Notes under the pieces: generated by a model
What the model saw: only the letters and a program-made list of their open reading frames with translations
Told to the model about the DNA's origin: nothing
The model's database searches: none
Position numbers and translations under genes: made by a program
Part shown: piece after piece, positions 15,750-22,974 of the stretch
How positions within the stretch are numbered: position 1 is the first letter of the stretch
Layout: every line of letters starts with the position of its first letter
Source: Phragmitibacter sp.
Lineage (GTDB): Bacteria > Verrucomicrobiota > Verrucomicrobiia > Verrucomicrobiales > Verrucomicrobiaceae
Direction of reading: 5' to 3'
Assembly (NCBI GenBank): GCA_025361865.1
Contig: JANYJH010000314.1
Span: 1 to 35,950, forward strand
DNA: 35,950 nucleotides

Positions 15750-15785
15750 GGGCATCCTGCCCGTCGGAGCTTGCATCCTGCAAGC
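15750..15785. repeat. Two-hairpin repeat with TCC loops
   Basis: GGGCA-TCC-TGCCC (15750-15762) and GCTTGCA-TCC-TGCAAGC (15769-15785) are perfect stems with the same loop. Unlike other copies, both loops have the same polarity, as though only half of a two-sided array is present. Confidence 0.7.
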
Positions 15786-16065
15786 GACTGTTCAGGGAGG
15801 ACTTTCCTGCTTGGGGGCAGAAACGCTTTCCTGAGTATTCGGGGGGACGCCGAACACGGCACGCGGGACGCGCGCGCTCCCCCAAAAAATGCGCGCCGTC
15901 CGCGTGGATGTCCGCCTGCCTCGGCTCGGGCTAAATCCAGCCTAGTGCGCCTCTTTGAGTCCATGCTCATGGCAACCATCACCTCATGAGACGCCTTGAG
16001 TCATTTAAATGACGAGGTGAACACGTTCTTACGAACCTCCTCAGAGGAGCGTCATTCAGATTCCA

Positions 16066-16094
16066 TTGACGCCTGCTAATGGGACTACTATAAA
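16066..16094 (+). promoter_or_regulatory. Sigma-70 promoter placing the start at the ATG
   Basis: TTGACG (16066-16071), 17 bases, then TATAAA (16089-16094). The following ATG is at 16100, where transcription would begin, so the mRNA may be leaderless. An in-frame TAA at 16091-16093 excludes a more upstream start codon. Confidence 0.65.
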
Positions 16095-16099
16095 AAATA

Positions 16100-17071
16100 A
16101 TGAACCAAATCCAAAGATGGAAAGCTTGGGTGACCGTCGGAGTTCTTTGTATATTCGTCCTTCGTGCACCTCAACTAAGGTGTGAGCCTGCCATTAATCC
16201 AACAGCGGTTGCTGGTTCGATTGTCGAGCAGACTCAAGAATTCAAGATTTTGCAAAAACTATGGGGTGCTTATCTCGGACCCACTGCTCGCCCTGAAGTG
16301 AATGAGCTTCTAACCAAAGGATATGGGGATGAAATTTTCAACCTCCGTGTTGGATTGGAATCATGGCTTAAGTTTCTCAATGCGCCATTGTGGCTTGAGT
16401 ATCGTCCTCTCGGACAAGCAGGACCACGAGATGTATCAGAACTCATTGCACTAATCAGCCTTCCCGATGGTGATTATCGCGTTTCTTTTGTGTTCTTAAC
16501 TGGCAGCGACCATCACACAAGGTTCCATGATCTTTGGGTGGCACCAATTGTTGAATCGAACCGTAACTTCTGGATATTGAGCAATCTCGATGCTGTGAAG
16601 AAACCACGGGACGCTTATAATTCCTTAAGGGACAATGCCAAGACGATTGCCGGGATAAATCATGACTATGAGAAAATGTCGGAGTTGCTGGCTGACTTTC
16701 GTGAGCTGGCTCAGAGGCTTAACCTGCTTAATCACCAGGAAGTTCAAAATTTTCTTATGCAGAGCGACCGCCTTCAAGCCTTTGGAGCTGCGTGGAACAA
16801 GACCAAATCCACAGTTATGGAGGGATCATTCAAAAGCGAATTTTCCTCCGTGTTCGTTAGTTCACTTAAAGCTTCGCTTTCAAAAAGTGGAGCGAGTCTT
16901 GACGCAACGGCGGAAGCGACAATAAAAAAGGTCGTGGAGGCTGAAGTGAAGAACAGTCAAAAAGAAACAATCGAGAAATTGGACGACCAACAGGCTGAAA
17001 AGTTTACGTTGCTGAAGAAGGATCTGGCAAAAGCGTATGAAGCGTTGCTTACACTACTCGGAACTCGTTGA
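16100..17071 (+). CDS. Secreted protein of unknown function
   Basis: A 323-residue protein that I do not recognise. A signal peptide is likely: basic MNQIQRWK, hydrophobic VTVGVLCIFVL, then a possible cleavage or lipidation region around APQLRC. The LRC is not a good lipobox. The mature part has a mixed alpha/beta N-terminal half with a LWLEYRPLGQAGPRDVSELI segment and FLTGSDHHTRFHDLWVAPIV, then a helical C-terminal half rich in Lys and Glu (EATIKKVVEAEVKNSQKET, LLKKDLAKAYEALLTLLG) that could form a coiled coil. Base composition is clearly more AT-rich than the neighbours, which suggests acquisition. No neighbour points to a function. Confidence 0.75.
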   Translation: MNQIQRWKAWVTVGVLCIFVLRAPQLRCEPAINPTAVAGSIVEQTQEFKILQKLWGAYLGPTARPEVNELLTKGYGDEIFNLRVGLESWLKFLNAPLWLEYRPLGQAGPRDVSELIALISLPDGDYRVSFVFLTGSDHHTRFHDLWVAPIVESNRNFWILSNLDAVKKPRDAYNSLRDNAKTIAGINHDYEKMSELLADFRELAQRLNLLNHQEVQNFLMQSDRLQAFGAAWNKTKSTVMEGSFKSEFSSVFVSSLKASLSKSGASLDATAEATIKKVVEAEVKNSQKETIEKLDDQQAEKFTLLKKDLAKAYEALLTLLGTR

Positions 17072-17079
17072 GTAAAATT

Positions 17080-17113
17080 GCGGCTGCGCGCGCCGCGCAC
17101 TCATCTTTCTTTT
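17080..17113 (+). terminator. Possible terminator
   Basis: A short GC-rich hairpin (GCGGC...GCCGC, 17080-17096) lies 8 bases after the stop of the secreted-protein gene and is followed within a few bases by a pyrimidine-rich CATCTTTCTTTTG. The stem is short and the T run broken, so the call is weak. Confidence 0.35.
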
Positions 17114-17164
17114 GTAGAGGTCAGCCCTAGCGCATCAATTCAATGAGGCCGTGGATGATGGACC

Positions 17165-20100
17165 TCATTCTTTCCGCAAATAGGCAAACAAATCCCGCAG
17201 ATCGCCTTCGCTGAGTCCCGTAAGCAGACCTTCAGGCATCAGGGAAACGGGCGAGGCTTCCAAGCTTTCCAGTTCACCAGTTTTCACGGTGTGTAACTGG
17301 CCTGCCATGTCCTTCAGCACGATGCCGGTGGCGTCTTGTTTCGTCATGATGCCCATGAGGGCCTGACCGCCTTTGAGCTTCGCAATATAGGCCCCGAAGC
17401 CCTCGCGAATCTCGATGCTGGGATCGAGAATGGCCGTGAGCCAGAAGTCCATATTATTCCGCTCGTAGCCCGTGAGTTCAGGACCAATTTTGCCGCCTTC
17501 CGCAAACAGCGTGTGACAGACGGCACAGCGCTGAGTGAAGAGGGCGTGGCCATTTCCCGCATCACCACTGGCCTTGGCCACTAGGTCTTTAAGGCGGATC
17601 ATCTCCGCGATTTTCTGATCGTTGTTCAACTTCGCGCTGGCGGGTTTCCAATGCTTCTTCACCAAGGCGTCGATGTCCGCGTCTTTGTAGAGCGCGAGCT
17701 GGCGCACGATGTCCGGGGCCACGTCCGGGGCCTTGATGTGATGGAGATCGACCTCATGCAGGAGAAGTTTCGCCCAGCTCTCACGGCTCGCCAACATGCG
17801 GTGCGCCGCATCTCTCAGCTGCGGTTCGCCAGCAAAACGCGCTTCATAACCAGAGGCCACCGCGTCCGCCAGTTCATGATCATCGAACTTCGCGGCGATG
17901 GGCAGCACGGCCCGTTTCAAGGCATTGCTGCTCTCCTTCATCATATTAAGAATAGCCGGAACGACCGCGTTGTTTCCGGCATCGGCGAGCGCTTGCACCA
18001 ACGCGATGCGCTTGATCAATGGAGCCTTTTTATCCGTGACGACTTTCAGCGCTTTCTTCACCGCATCGGCATCTCCGGTCTTGACGGCTAGCGTGAGATC
18101 GGAATCCATGCGGCTCTTCAAATAAGCGTTCAGCGGCTCTGCGAGCGAGGCTGGAAGCTCCGGTAGCTTGCCACCTTCAAAGGCCGCCGCGATGCCATCG
18201 ATGACCAAGGTGCGGTCTTCATCACGCTTGGCCAGCGCGAGCAGCTTCGCACAAGCCTCGTAGTTTTCGGGGCCACCTGCCATCGCCCAACGTTGCGCAA
18301 GATGATGAGCGCCGAAGTCGCGAGCGAGCTTAAAAGTCCAGGCAGCGGGCTCTGCAAACAACGCCAGTAAGGCTTCGCGATCCGACTCGGCCTTTGACTC
18401 CAAGGCCCACCAGAGCAACAGCGGGATGCGTTGGTCATTGCTATCGGCATCACGCTCCATCATCACGCGGAGGATCGGCAGCGAGGCCTCTGCGGGCAGA
18501 CGTTTGGCGCTGCAGAGAAGCTGAGTGCGAACTTCTACCTGCGTTTCCGTGGTGGCTAATTCCTTCAGCGCCGCTGCCAGTTGAGTGCTGATTTCGCCTC
18601 GATCACCGGCACAACGCACGATCCAACGTCGCACATAAGGGTCGGAATGTTTGAGCAGATCAAGGCTGAGGTCATCATTCAATCCACCGAGCATGTGGAG
18701 TGCGGTGAGCGCATCAAAGGCGTGCTCTTCATGCCCGCGCGCGAGTTTTTCCAATGTAGGTAGCGCTGATTTTTCATCACGCCAGGCCAGCTCCAGCGCG
18801 GCCTGACGACGGAACCATTTATTCGCATGGTGCAGATAAGCGATGAGGGATTCCGTGCTGGATTGGTGAAGATCAAAGGGCTCGGACTTCATGGAGGCGT
18901 CCTTCGGCCGCACGCGGTAAATGCGGCCATCGGTCTTGCTCCAATCATCCACTGGCCGCACATGGCTGAGCCGCGTGTCATACCAGTCCGCGAGCCAGAT
19001 GGCTCCATCAGGCCCGATCTTGATGTCCACAGGCCGGAACCAACGGTCGCTGGAATGCAGCAGCGGCTCTTCATCCACGGCTTTAAACGTGGAAGTGTCC
19101 GCGATGCGCTGGCTCACATAGACCATGTTTTGGAGGGAATTGGGCGCGATGATTTTGCCTCCAAACTGCGACGCCATCAGATCGCCATCGTAGATGCAGA
19201 AGGCCTGGGAGAAGCGTTTGCCATCACTCTTCGTCTCCATGTGACCGAAGTAACCGAAGGCATACGGATTGTCCGACGGGCCGTGTTTACCGAAGTTTTT
19301 CTCCCCGCTCATGCCCTGATCATAATGCATTCCACGGGCGGATCCGTTCGTGCCGCTGAAGACGCGACCCTGCGCATCGATCTCCGTGCTGAAGGTGTTT
19401 CCACCGCCTTCGCCATAGATTTCAAAGACCTTCGTCTTCGGGTGGTAGCGCCAGATATGCTGGCCTTCGAGGTGGACGTTCTTCGTTACCTTGCTGCTGA
19501 TATTGCCCTTCGTCGTGCTGCCATTGGCACCGTAGAGCCAGCCATCTGGGCCGAACTGGAGGCTGTTCGCGACGGAATGCGTGTCCTGAATGCCGAACCC
19601 GCTCAAGACCACTTCCGGGTCGCCATCGGGGATGTCGTCATCATTGGCATCAGAATAAAAAAGGAGATAGGGCGCATTCATGACCCAGATGCCGCCTGCG
19701 CCTTTGATGGCCGCCGTCGCGATGTTCAATCCGGTGATCACGTCCTTATGCGACTCATAGATGCCGTCGCCGTCCTTGTCCTCGAACACCGTGATCTTGT
19801 CCGCGCCTTTCACGCCTTTGGGCGGTGGCTCAGGCACTTTGTCGAACACCGCGCGCAGATGTTGATCATAGCTCAGGATCTTCAATCCGGCGGGGAACTG
19901 GTATTGAATGTATTGCGTCACCCAAAGCCGCCCGCGGGAGTCGAAGCTCATGTAAAGCGGCTGCACCACGTCCGGCTCGGCTACCACGAGATCAATGGCC
20001 AGCCCATCGCGGAGTTGAAAGGTCTTCAGCGCTTCTTTGGGAGGCGTCGGCGGCGTGTCATCACGCTGCACACCTCGACCCCCAAAAGTCTCGATGACCT

Positions 20101-20191
20101 TTTGCACCTCATCATTGCCCGCAGAAGCGGTAGTTTGGGCTTGGAGAAGGCTCGTGGAACCCGCGAGCAGGAGCAAAAGGACGCGATGCAT
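17165..20191 (-). CDS. Beta-propeller/HEAT/cytochrome c fusion (PVC-type membrane-bound dehydrogenase-like)
   Basis: A 1008-residue exported protein. Residues 1-18 are a signal peptide (MHRVLLLLLAGSTSLLQAQ). From about 55 to 430 comes a beta-propeller of the type named putative membrane-bound dehydrogenase (TIGR02604-like), with GLAIDLVVAEPDVVQPL, FDSRGRLWVTQYIQY, DGDGIYESHKDVITGL, SLQFGPDGWLYGANGS and DIKIGPDGAIWLADWYD. HEAT-like helical repeats fill about 440-830. The C-terminus is a heme-binding domain (TIGR02603-like) with CAVCH at about 888-892 and GPELTGYERNNMDFW. Such fusions are common in Planctomycetota and Verrucomicrobiota; sugar oxidation has been proposed from the propeller, but the substrate is not known. 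It converges with the secreted-protein gene. Confidence 0.93.
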   Translation of the reverse strand: MHRVLLLLLAGSTSLLQAQTTASAGNDEVQKVIETFGGRGVQRDDTPPTPPKEALKTFQLRDGLAIDLVVAEPDVVQPLYMSFDSRGRLWVTQYIQYQFPAGLKILSYDQHLRAVFDKVPEPPPKGVKGADKITVFEDKDGDGIYESHKDVITGLNIATAAIKGAGGIWVMNAPYLLFYSDANDDDIPDGDPEVVLSGFGIQDTHSVANSLQFGPDGWLYGANGSTTKGNISSKVTKNVHLEGQHIWRYHPKTKVFEIYGEGGGNTFSTEIDAQGRVFSGTNGSARGMHYDQGMSGEKNFGKHGPSDNPYAFGYFGHMETKSDGKRFSQAFCIYDGDLMASQFGGKIIAPNSLQNMVYVSQRIADTSTFKAVDEEPLLHSSDRWFRPVDIKIGPDGAIWLADWYDTRLSHVRPVDDWSKTDGRIYRVRPKDASMKSEPFDLHQSSTESLIAYLHHANKWFRRQAALELAWRDEKSALPTLEKLARGHEEHAFDALTALHMLGGLNDDLSLDLLKHSDPYVRRWIVRCAGDRGEISTQLAAALKELATTETQVEVRTQLLCSAKRLPAEASLPILRVMMERDADSNDQRIPLLLWWALESKAESDREALLALFAEPAAWTFKLARDFGAHHLAQRWAMAGGPENYEACAKLLALAKRDEDRTLVIDGIAAAFEGGKLPELPASLAEPLNAYLKSRMDSDLTLAVKTGDADAVKKALKVVTDKKAPLIKRIALVQALADAGNNAVVPAILNMMKESSNALKRAVLPIAAKFDDHELADAVASGYEARFAGEPQLRDAAHRMLASRESWAKLLLHEVDLHHIKAPDVAPDIVRQLALYKDADIDALVKKHWKPASAKLNNDQKIAEMIRLKDLVAKASGDAGNGHALFTQRCAVCHTLFAEGGKIGPELTGYERNNMDFWLTAILDPSIEIREGFGAYIAKLKGGQALMGIMTKQDATGIVLKDMAGQLHTVKTGELESLEASPVSLMPEGLLTGLSEGDLRDLFAYLRKE

Positions 20192-20254
20192 CAGGCGGAT
20201 ACGGCGGAGAAGCGCGTATGTTTTCGTCGGTGCAGAAGAAGCCTTACCCGGAGA

Positions 20255-20407
20255 CCGGGAATGACTGACAGGCGAATGACTGACAAAGGAATGAAATACA
20301 AGGGATCGGCCCTCAGTAGTCGGCTCGCTTTCCGGGTGAGCTGGAGCGTAGCAGTGGAAGCCTGTAATCTACTCCTTTGTCCCCCATTGCTTTGTCTTCT
20401 ATTCCCG
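20255..20407. repeat. Imperfect long inverted repeat of GAATGAC/GACAAAG words
   Basis: Left arm about 20255-20293 holds GGGAATGACTGAC, GCGAATGACTGAC and AAAGGAATGA. The right arm, about 20371-20407, when inverted, reads GGGAATAGAAGACAAAGCAA and GACAAAGGAGTAG. It lies between engB and the propeller gene, both on the minus strand, where it could attenuate or terminate engB transcription. Arms differ at many positions. Confidence 0.5.
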
Positions 20408-20410
20408 TTT

Positions 20411-20995
20411 TTAGGAGAGGCACTTGCCGATCTCTCTGAGCATGTCGATCTGACCTGCTTTCGTCTTGATGGAGGACTTGAAAATAAGCGGCTCCGTCTC
20501 GCACCATTCGGACATGGCTTGCTTGAAGAGATCGATGTTCGCCTGCAAGGCGGCAGCGCTCAGCTTGTCCGCTTTGGTGAACACGAGCACGCACGGCACG
20601 TTCTTGCTCATCAGCCAGTGGAGGAATTCGAGATCAATGACCTGCGGCGGATGCCTGCCATCGATGAGCACGAAGACGAGACTGAGATTGGACCGCTTCG
20701 TGAGGTAGTCCACGATCATGCCCTGGAACTTGTCCCGATTCGCGGTCTTCGCGTAACCGTAGCCGGGCAAGTCCACGAGGCACCACTTGTTGTTGATCAG
20801 GAAGAAATTGATCAGCTCCGTGCGGCCCGGCGTGGAGGAGACCTTGGCGAGTGTTGATTTGTTCGTGAGCAGATTGATCAACGAGGATTTCCCAACGTTC
20901 GACCGGCCGATGAAAGCGAATTCTTGAAGGTCGGATTCAGGGCAAGATCTGAGATCCGGTGAACTGGTCTGGAAGGTGGCGGAGTGGACTTTCAT
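20411..20995 (-). CDS. engB: Ribosome biogenesis GTP-binding protein EngB/YsxC
   Basis: A 194-residue GTPase needed for large ribosomal subunit assembly. G1 is GRSNVGKSS at 30-38, G2/switch I is near STPGRT (54-59), G3 is DLPGYG at 75-80 (the EngB-type variant of DxxG), G4 is TKAD at 140-143 and G5 lies near SSIKT. Length is normal. The start at ATG 20995 (MKVHSATF) is preferred; a TTG at 21034 would add 13 residues with no family match. No good Shine-Dalgarno precedes either. Downstream of the PIN-toxin gene on the same strand. Confidence 0.95.
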   Translation of the reverse strand: MKVHSATFQTSSPDLRSCPESDLQEFAFIGRSNVGKSSLINLLTNKSTLAKVSSTPGRTELINFFLINNKWCLVDLPGYGYAKTANRDKFQGMIVDYLTKRSNLSLVFVLIDGRHPPQVIDLEFLHWLMSKNVPCVLVFTKADKLSAAALQANIDLFKQAMSEWCETEPLIFKSSIKTKAGQIDMLREIGKCLS

Positions 20996-21042
20996 GGGAG
21001 TGCAAGGAAGAGGGTTCGGGAGTTTTCGGCTCAACCCTCCAT

Positions 21043-21402
21043 TCAGAAAGGATTGATGATTTGCAGATCTGGGATGTGTTGGAAATCCGCTACATTGCGT
21101 GTGACCAACGGCAGACCATGCTCCAGCGCAGTCGCTGCGATGATGGCATCTGCGAGTCCCATCTTCTTTTGTTGACGCAGATGGATGGCGCGAGCGGTAA
21201 TCGTTGAGTCGAGGGCGAGAGTTCTCATGCAGGAAACCGCCGCCTGAAGCCAGTTCCGCTCCGCCTCGGAAAGAAGGTGAAACCCGAGTGTCTCGATGCA
21301 GGTCACGCTAGCTACGGCAAGATCAGTTCGATCCAGAATTTCATCCAAGGCTGGATAGCCGCCATCAGCGCCGTAGATCAGGATATTACTGTCCAGAAGC
21401 AT
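21043..21402 (-). CDS. PIN-domain toxin, VapC-like
   Basis: A 119-residue PIN-domain RNase. Acidic metal-binding residues are in the expected places: D4 in LLDSNILIY, E37 in SVTCIETLG, D85 in MGLADAIIAATAL and D106 in TRNVADF. The motif order and length match VapC toxins, which cut tRNA or rRNA with Mg2+. All four acidic positions are intact, so it is probably active. The gene starts three bases after the antitoxin stop, forming a two-gene operon; engB follows on the same strand. Confidence 0.9.
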   Translation of the reverse strand: MLLDSNILIYGADGGYPALDEILDRTDLAVASVTCIETLGFHLLSEAERNWLQAAVSCMRTLALDSTITARAIHLRQQKKMGLADAIIAATALEHGLPLVTRNVADFQHIPDLQIINPF

Positions 21403-21405
21403 CGT

Positions 21406-21678
21406 TCAATCTCTGCCAAGCAATGAGCGCTCAAGGCGTTGTTCGCGCTGCCAAGCCACAGGGTCAGGAATGAGCCGCCTCAGCCCTCCGAGCTTACGAA
21501 GTTCTTTTAGAGCCTCCAGCGGGGTTCCCTTGGATGTTGACTGTGGGGATGCGGTCTGATCATCTTCCGCATTCAGAGTGGCCACGACACGCACTCTTGT
21601 GCGTTTCAGATAAGCGGGCAACGGCAGGTGCAGCGTCCCATCGGGATGCGCTTCCAAGACCGCTGTGATCGTGCTCAT
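21406..21678 (-). CDS. VapB-type antitoxin
   Basis: A 90-residue protein. The N-terminus (TITAVLEAHPDGTLHLPLPA, then YLKRTRVRVVATL) is a beta-rich, AbrB-like DNA-binding start; the C-terminus has the antitoxin tail IPDPVAWQREQRLERSLLGRD-like block, whose DP-x-x-W-Q-R-E core I recall from antitoxins partnered with PIN toxins. It immediately precedes the PIN toxin. A promoter with -10 five bases before the ATG suggests a leaderless message. Autoregulation by the toxin-antitoxin complex is expected for the family but no operator was identified. Confidence 0.85.
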   Translation of the reverse strand: MSTITAVLEAHPDGTLHLPLPAYLKRTRVRVVATLNAEDDQTASPQSTSKGTPLEALKELRKLGGLRRLIPDPVAWQREQRLERSLLGRD

Positions 21679-21683
21679 GCCGG

Positions 21684-21711
21684 ATGATACAAGGTTCTAG
21701 ATTTTAGTAAA
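21684..21711 (-). promoter_or_regulatory. Candidate promoter of the VapBC-like operon
   Basis: On the minus strand, TTTACT (21706-21711), 16 bases, then TATCAT (21684-21689), and five bases to the antitoxin ATG at 21678. Transcription would start at or next to the ATG. Confidence 0.45.
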
Positions 21712-21719
21712 GCGATGAA

Positions 21720-21751
21720 GCTCAATCCACAAACCGCGCGCGCGCAGTTCT
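21720..21751. repeat. Direct repeat, left copy, flanking a TA cassette
   Basis: The 32 bases begin GCTCAATCCACAAACC and end GCAGTTCT, with five CG units in between where the right copy (22524-22553) has four. Otherwise identical. The right copy is the 3' end of the DCC-family gene. Confidence 0.85.
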
Positions 21752-21780
21752 TGGTAAGGCGTTAGAAAGAACTGGGGGAA

Positions 21781-22214
21781 CTACAACCGCACTCGGCAAT
21801 CGTTCAGAAACGTCAGAGGTTCACAGATTGTCCTTTCTTCGGCATAGTAGGGACTCAATGAAAGAAGATGATCATCGTAACTGACCAAGTGAGTGGCACG
21901 TCCATTGATGGCACAGAGGAGGAACATCACGCCGTCTGCATCCACGGGGTAGTGACGGAAGTGGAAAAGACCACGGGGACCAGCTTTCCATGACGTGCCA
22001 GCAGGTGGATAAAGGCTTCTACCTCTGAAGCCGGAATGCCATGTTCCAGAAGTTTTTCGGCATACTCGGCCAAAGTATCCGAACTACACAAAAAGGTAAA
22101 CTCCCTCCGTTGCCACCGATTTAGAATTTCGGCGTTAGGGCTATTTGGATGGCTGCTGCGACGGGCTGCAAGCAGCACATTCGTGTCCAGAACGGCACTG
22201 AGGTCACCAGCCAT
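21781..22214 (-). pseudogene. Frameshifted PIN-domain toxin
   Basis: The frame from ATG 22214 reads MAGDLSAVLDTNVLLAARRS with the first PIN aspartate (D10), E50 in the TLAEYAEKLL helix, and stops at 21927. The missing C-terminal part is in the next frame, FHFRHYPVDADGVMFLLCAI followed by NGRATHLVSYDDHLL and ending at TAG 21783. That carries the D-A-D-G-V-x-F-L-L-C-A-x-N-G-x-A-T-x-L-V-S-x-D-x-H signature of the 'putative toxin-antitoxin system toxin component, PIN family'. Adding one T to the four-T run at 21965-21968 restores a 144-residue protein. Either the toxin is inactivated or the homopolymer was miscounted. The antitoxin upstream is intact. Confidence 0.85.
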
Positions 22215-22473
22215 CAGAGCTTCGCGGTGATTTCCTGATGCTCTGTTGGAGTGCTTCAAAGGAGGAGTCCCACTCGAATCCGGTCATCTGATCGCGCTCC
22301 GCCTGTTGAACGGCTCTCTCGGCAATGGTCCGTGCCTCGGCACGATGACGCTGAAGACGGACCAGCTCTGGTTGAGCTTCATGACGCAGATACAAGGCGA
22401 CCCTTTTATCCAAGTCAGGAATGCTGGCCACACTGGCCTGCACATCAGAAGGAATGTCAAAGGTCATGCTCAT
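22204..22473 (-). CDS. Antitoxin-like protein of the second PIN module
   Basis: An 89-residue protein beginning MSMTFDIPSDVQASVASIPD, followed by LDKRVALYLRHEAQPELVRLQRHR and a Glu/Gln-rich helix ending EALQQSIRKSPRSSDGW. The N-terminal strand suggests a ribbon-type DNA-binding part; the middle is helical. The role is inferred from position: it overlaps the PIN gene start by 11 bases on the same strand. Start could also be ATG 22467, two codons further in; the longer frame to 22536 would run into the DCC gene end and is unlikely. Confidence 0.7.
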   Translation of the reverse strand: MSMTFDIPSDVQASVASIPDLDKRVALYLRHEAQPELVRLQRHRAEARTIAERAVQQAERDQMTGFEWDSSFEALQQSIRKSPRSSDGW

Positions 22474-22523
22474 GGTGCTTCGACGATAGCCTGCCTGATC
22501 GAAGTCGCAACTGACGAGTCGGC

Positions 22524-22553
22524 GCTCAATCCACAAACCGCGCGCGCAGTTCT
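22524..22553. repeat. Direct repeat, right copy, at the 3' end of the DCC gene
   Basis: A 30-base copy of the left repeat at 21720-21751. It contains the last codons of the DCC-family gene (ELRARFVD and stop), so it is the likely original copy. The pair encloses the second PIN module. Confidence 0.85.
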
Positions 22554-22915
22554 GGCGTCGGCATCAGACAGGAATCAGCGCGGCCAAACCAGCGGTAGCG
22601 ATGGCGGGAGATGAAGCGGTAAACGGCATCACGGAACGGTTTCGGAAGAAGGATGAAAGCGTAGGCCCAAGACCACGGCCAGGTGAGCTTTCGGGCCACA
22701 TGCAGAGCTGCGCTGCTTTCCGTGTGAGCCTTGTCGTTCTGAATGAGCACGAAGCTGTTCATGGCTTCGGGATCAAGGCCGTGCTGGATCATGAGTTGTC
22801 TGCCGAGATCGGATTGCAAGGCAGCGAACCGAAAGACCGTGCGCGGATCATGCTCGATGATGAAGCGCACGGACCATGCACAGAGGTTGCAGACGCCGTC
22901 GAAGAGGATGAGCAC
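22526..22915 (-). CDS. DCC-family thiol-disulfide oxidoreductase-like protein (DUF393)
   Basis: A 129-residue protein starting LILFDGVCNLCAWSVRFII; the D-G-V-C-x-x-C pair near residue 10 is the signature of the DCC/DUF393 (YuxK-like) family, thioredoxin-like proteins of unknown substrate. Other family blocks are RFAALQSD, SFVLI, HTESSAALHVARKL and a C-terminal RFISRHRYRWFGR. The GTG at 22915 is chosen because the family N-terminus begins right there; an earlier GTG (22978) would add 21 residues and overlap glnD. It lies 59 bases downstream of glnD on the same strand, possibly co-transcribed. Confidence 0.85.
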   Translation of the reverse strand: MLILFDGVCNLCAWSVRFIIEHDPRTVFRFAALQSDLGRQLMIQHGLDPEAMNSFVLIQNDKAHTESSAALHVARKLTWPWSWAYAFILLPKPFRDAVYRFISRHRYRWFGRADSCLMPTPELRARFVD

Positions 22916-22974
22916 AAGATGAAGGATGAAGGATGAATTTGCTGAACACTGAAGCCTGCTGCAAAGCCCCTTTC

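Larger units (their letters stand above)
15289..16065. other. Long palindrome-rich spacer
   Basis: No gene supported in this stretch between the divergent rpsA and the secreted-protein gene. It holds the rpsA leader, the palindrome at 15521-15609, the hairpin pair at 15750-15785, a GC-rich region around 15840-15910 with GGACG/CGTCC arms, and a perfect 12-base palindrome TCATTTAAATGA at 16001-16012. Short open frames here are explained by these repeats. Confidence 0.5.

Noticed and set aside
18827-20857. 676-residue open frame antisense to the propeller gene and engB
   Set aside because: Stop-poor antisense frame of a GC-rich gene; it crosses two real genes and a palindromic spacer and has no domain.
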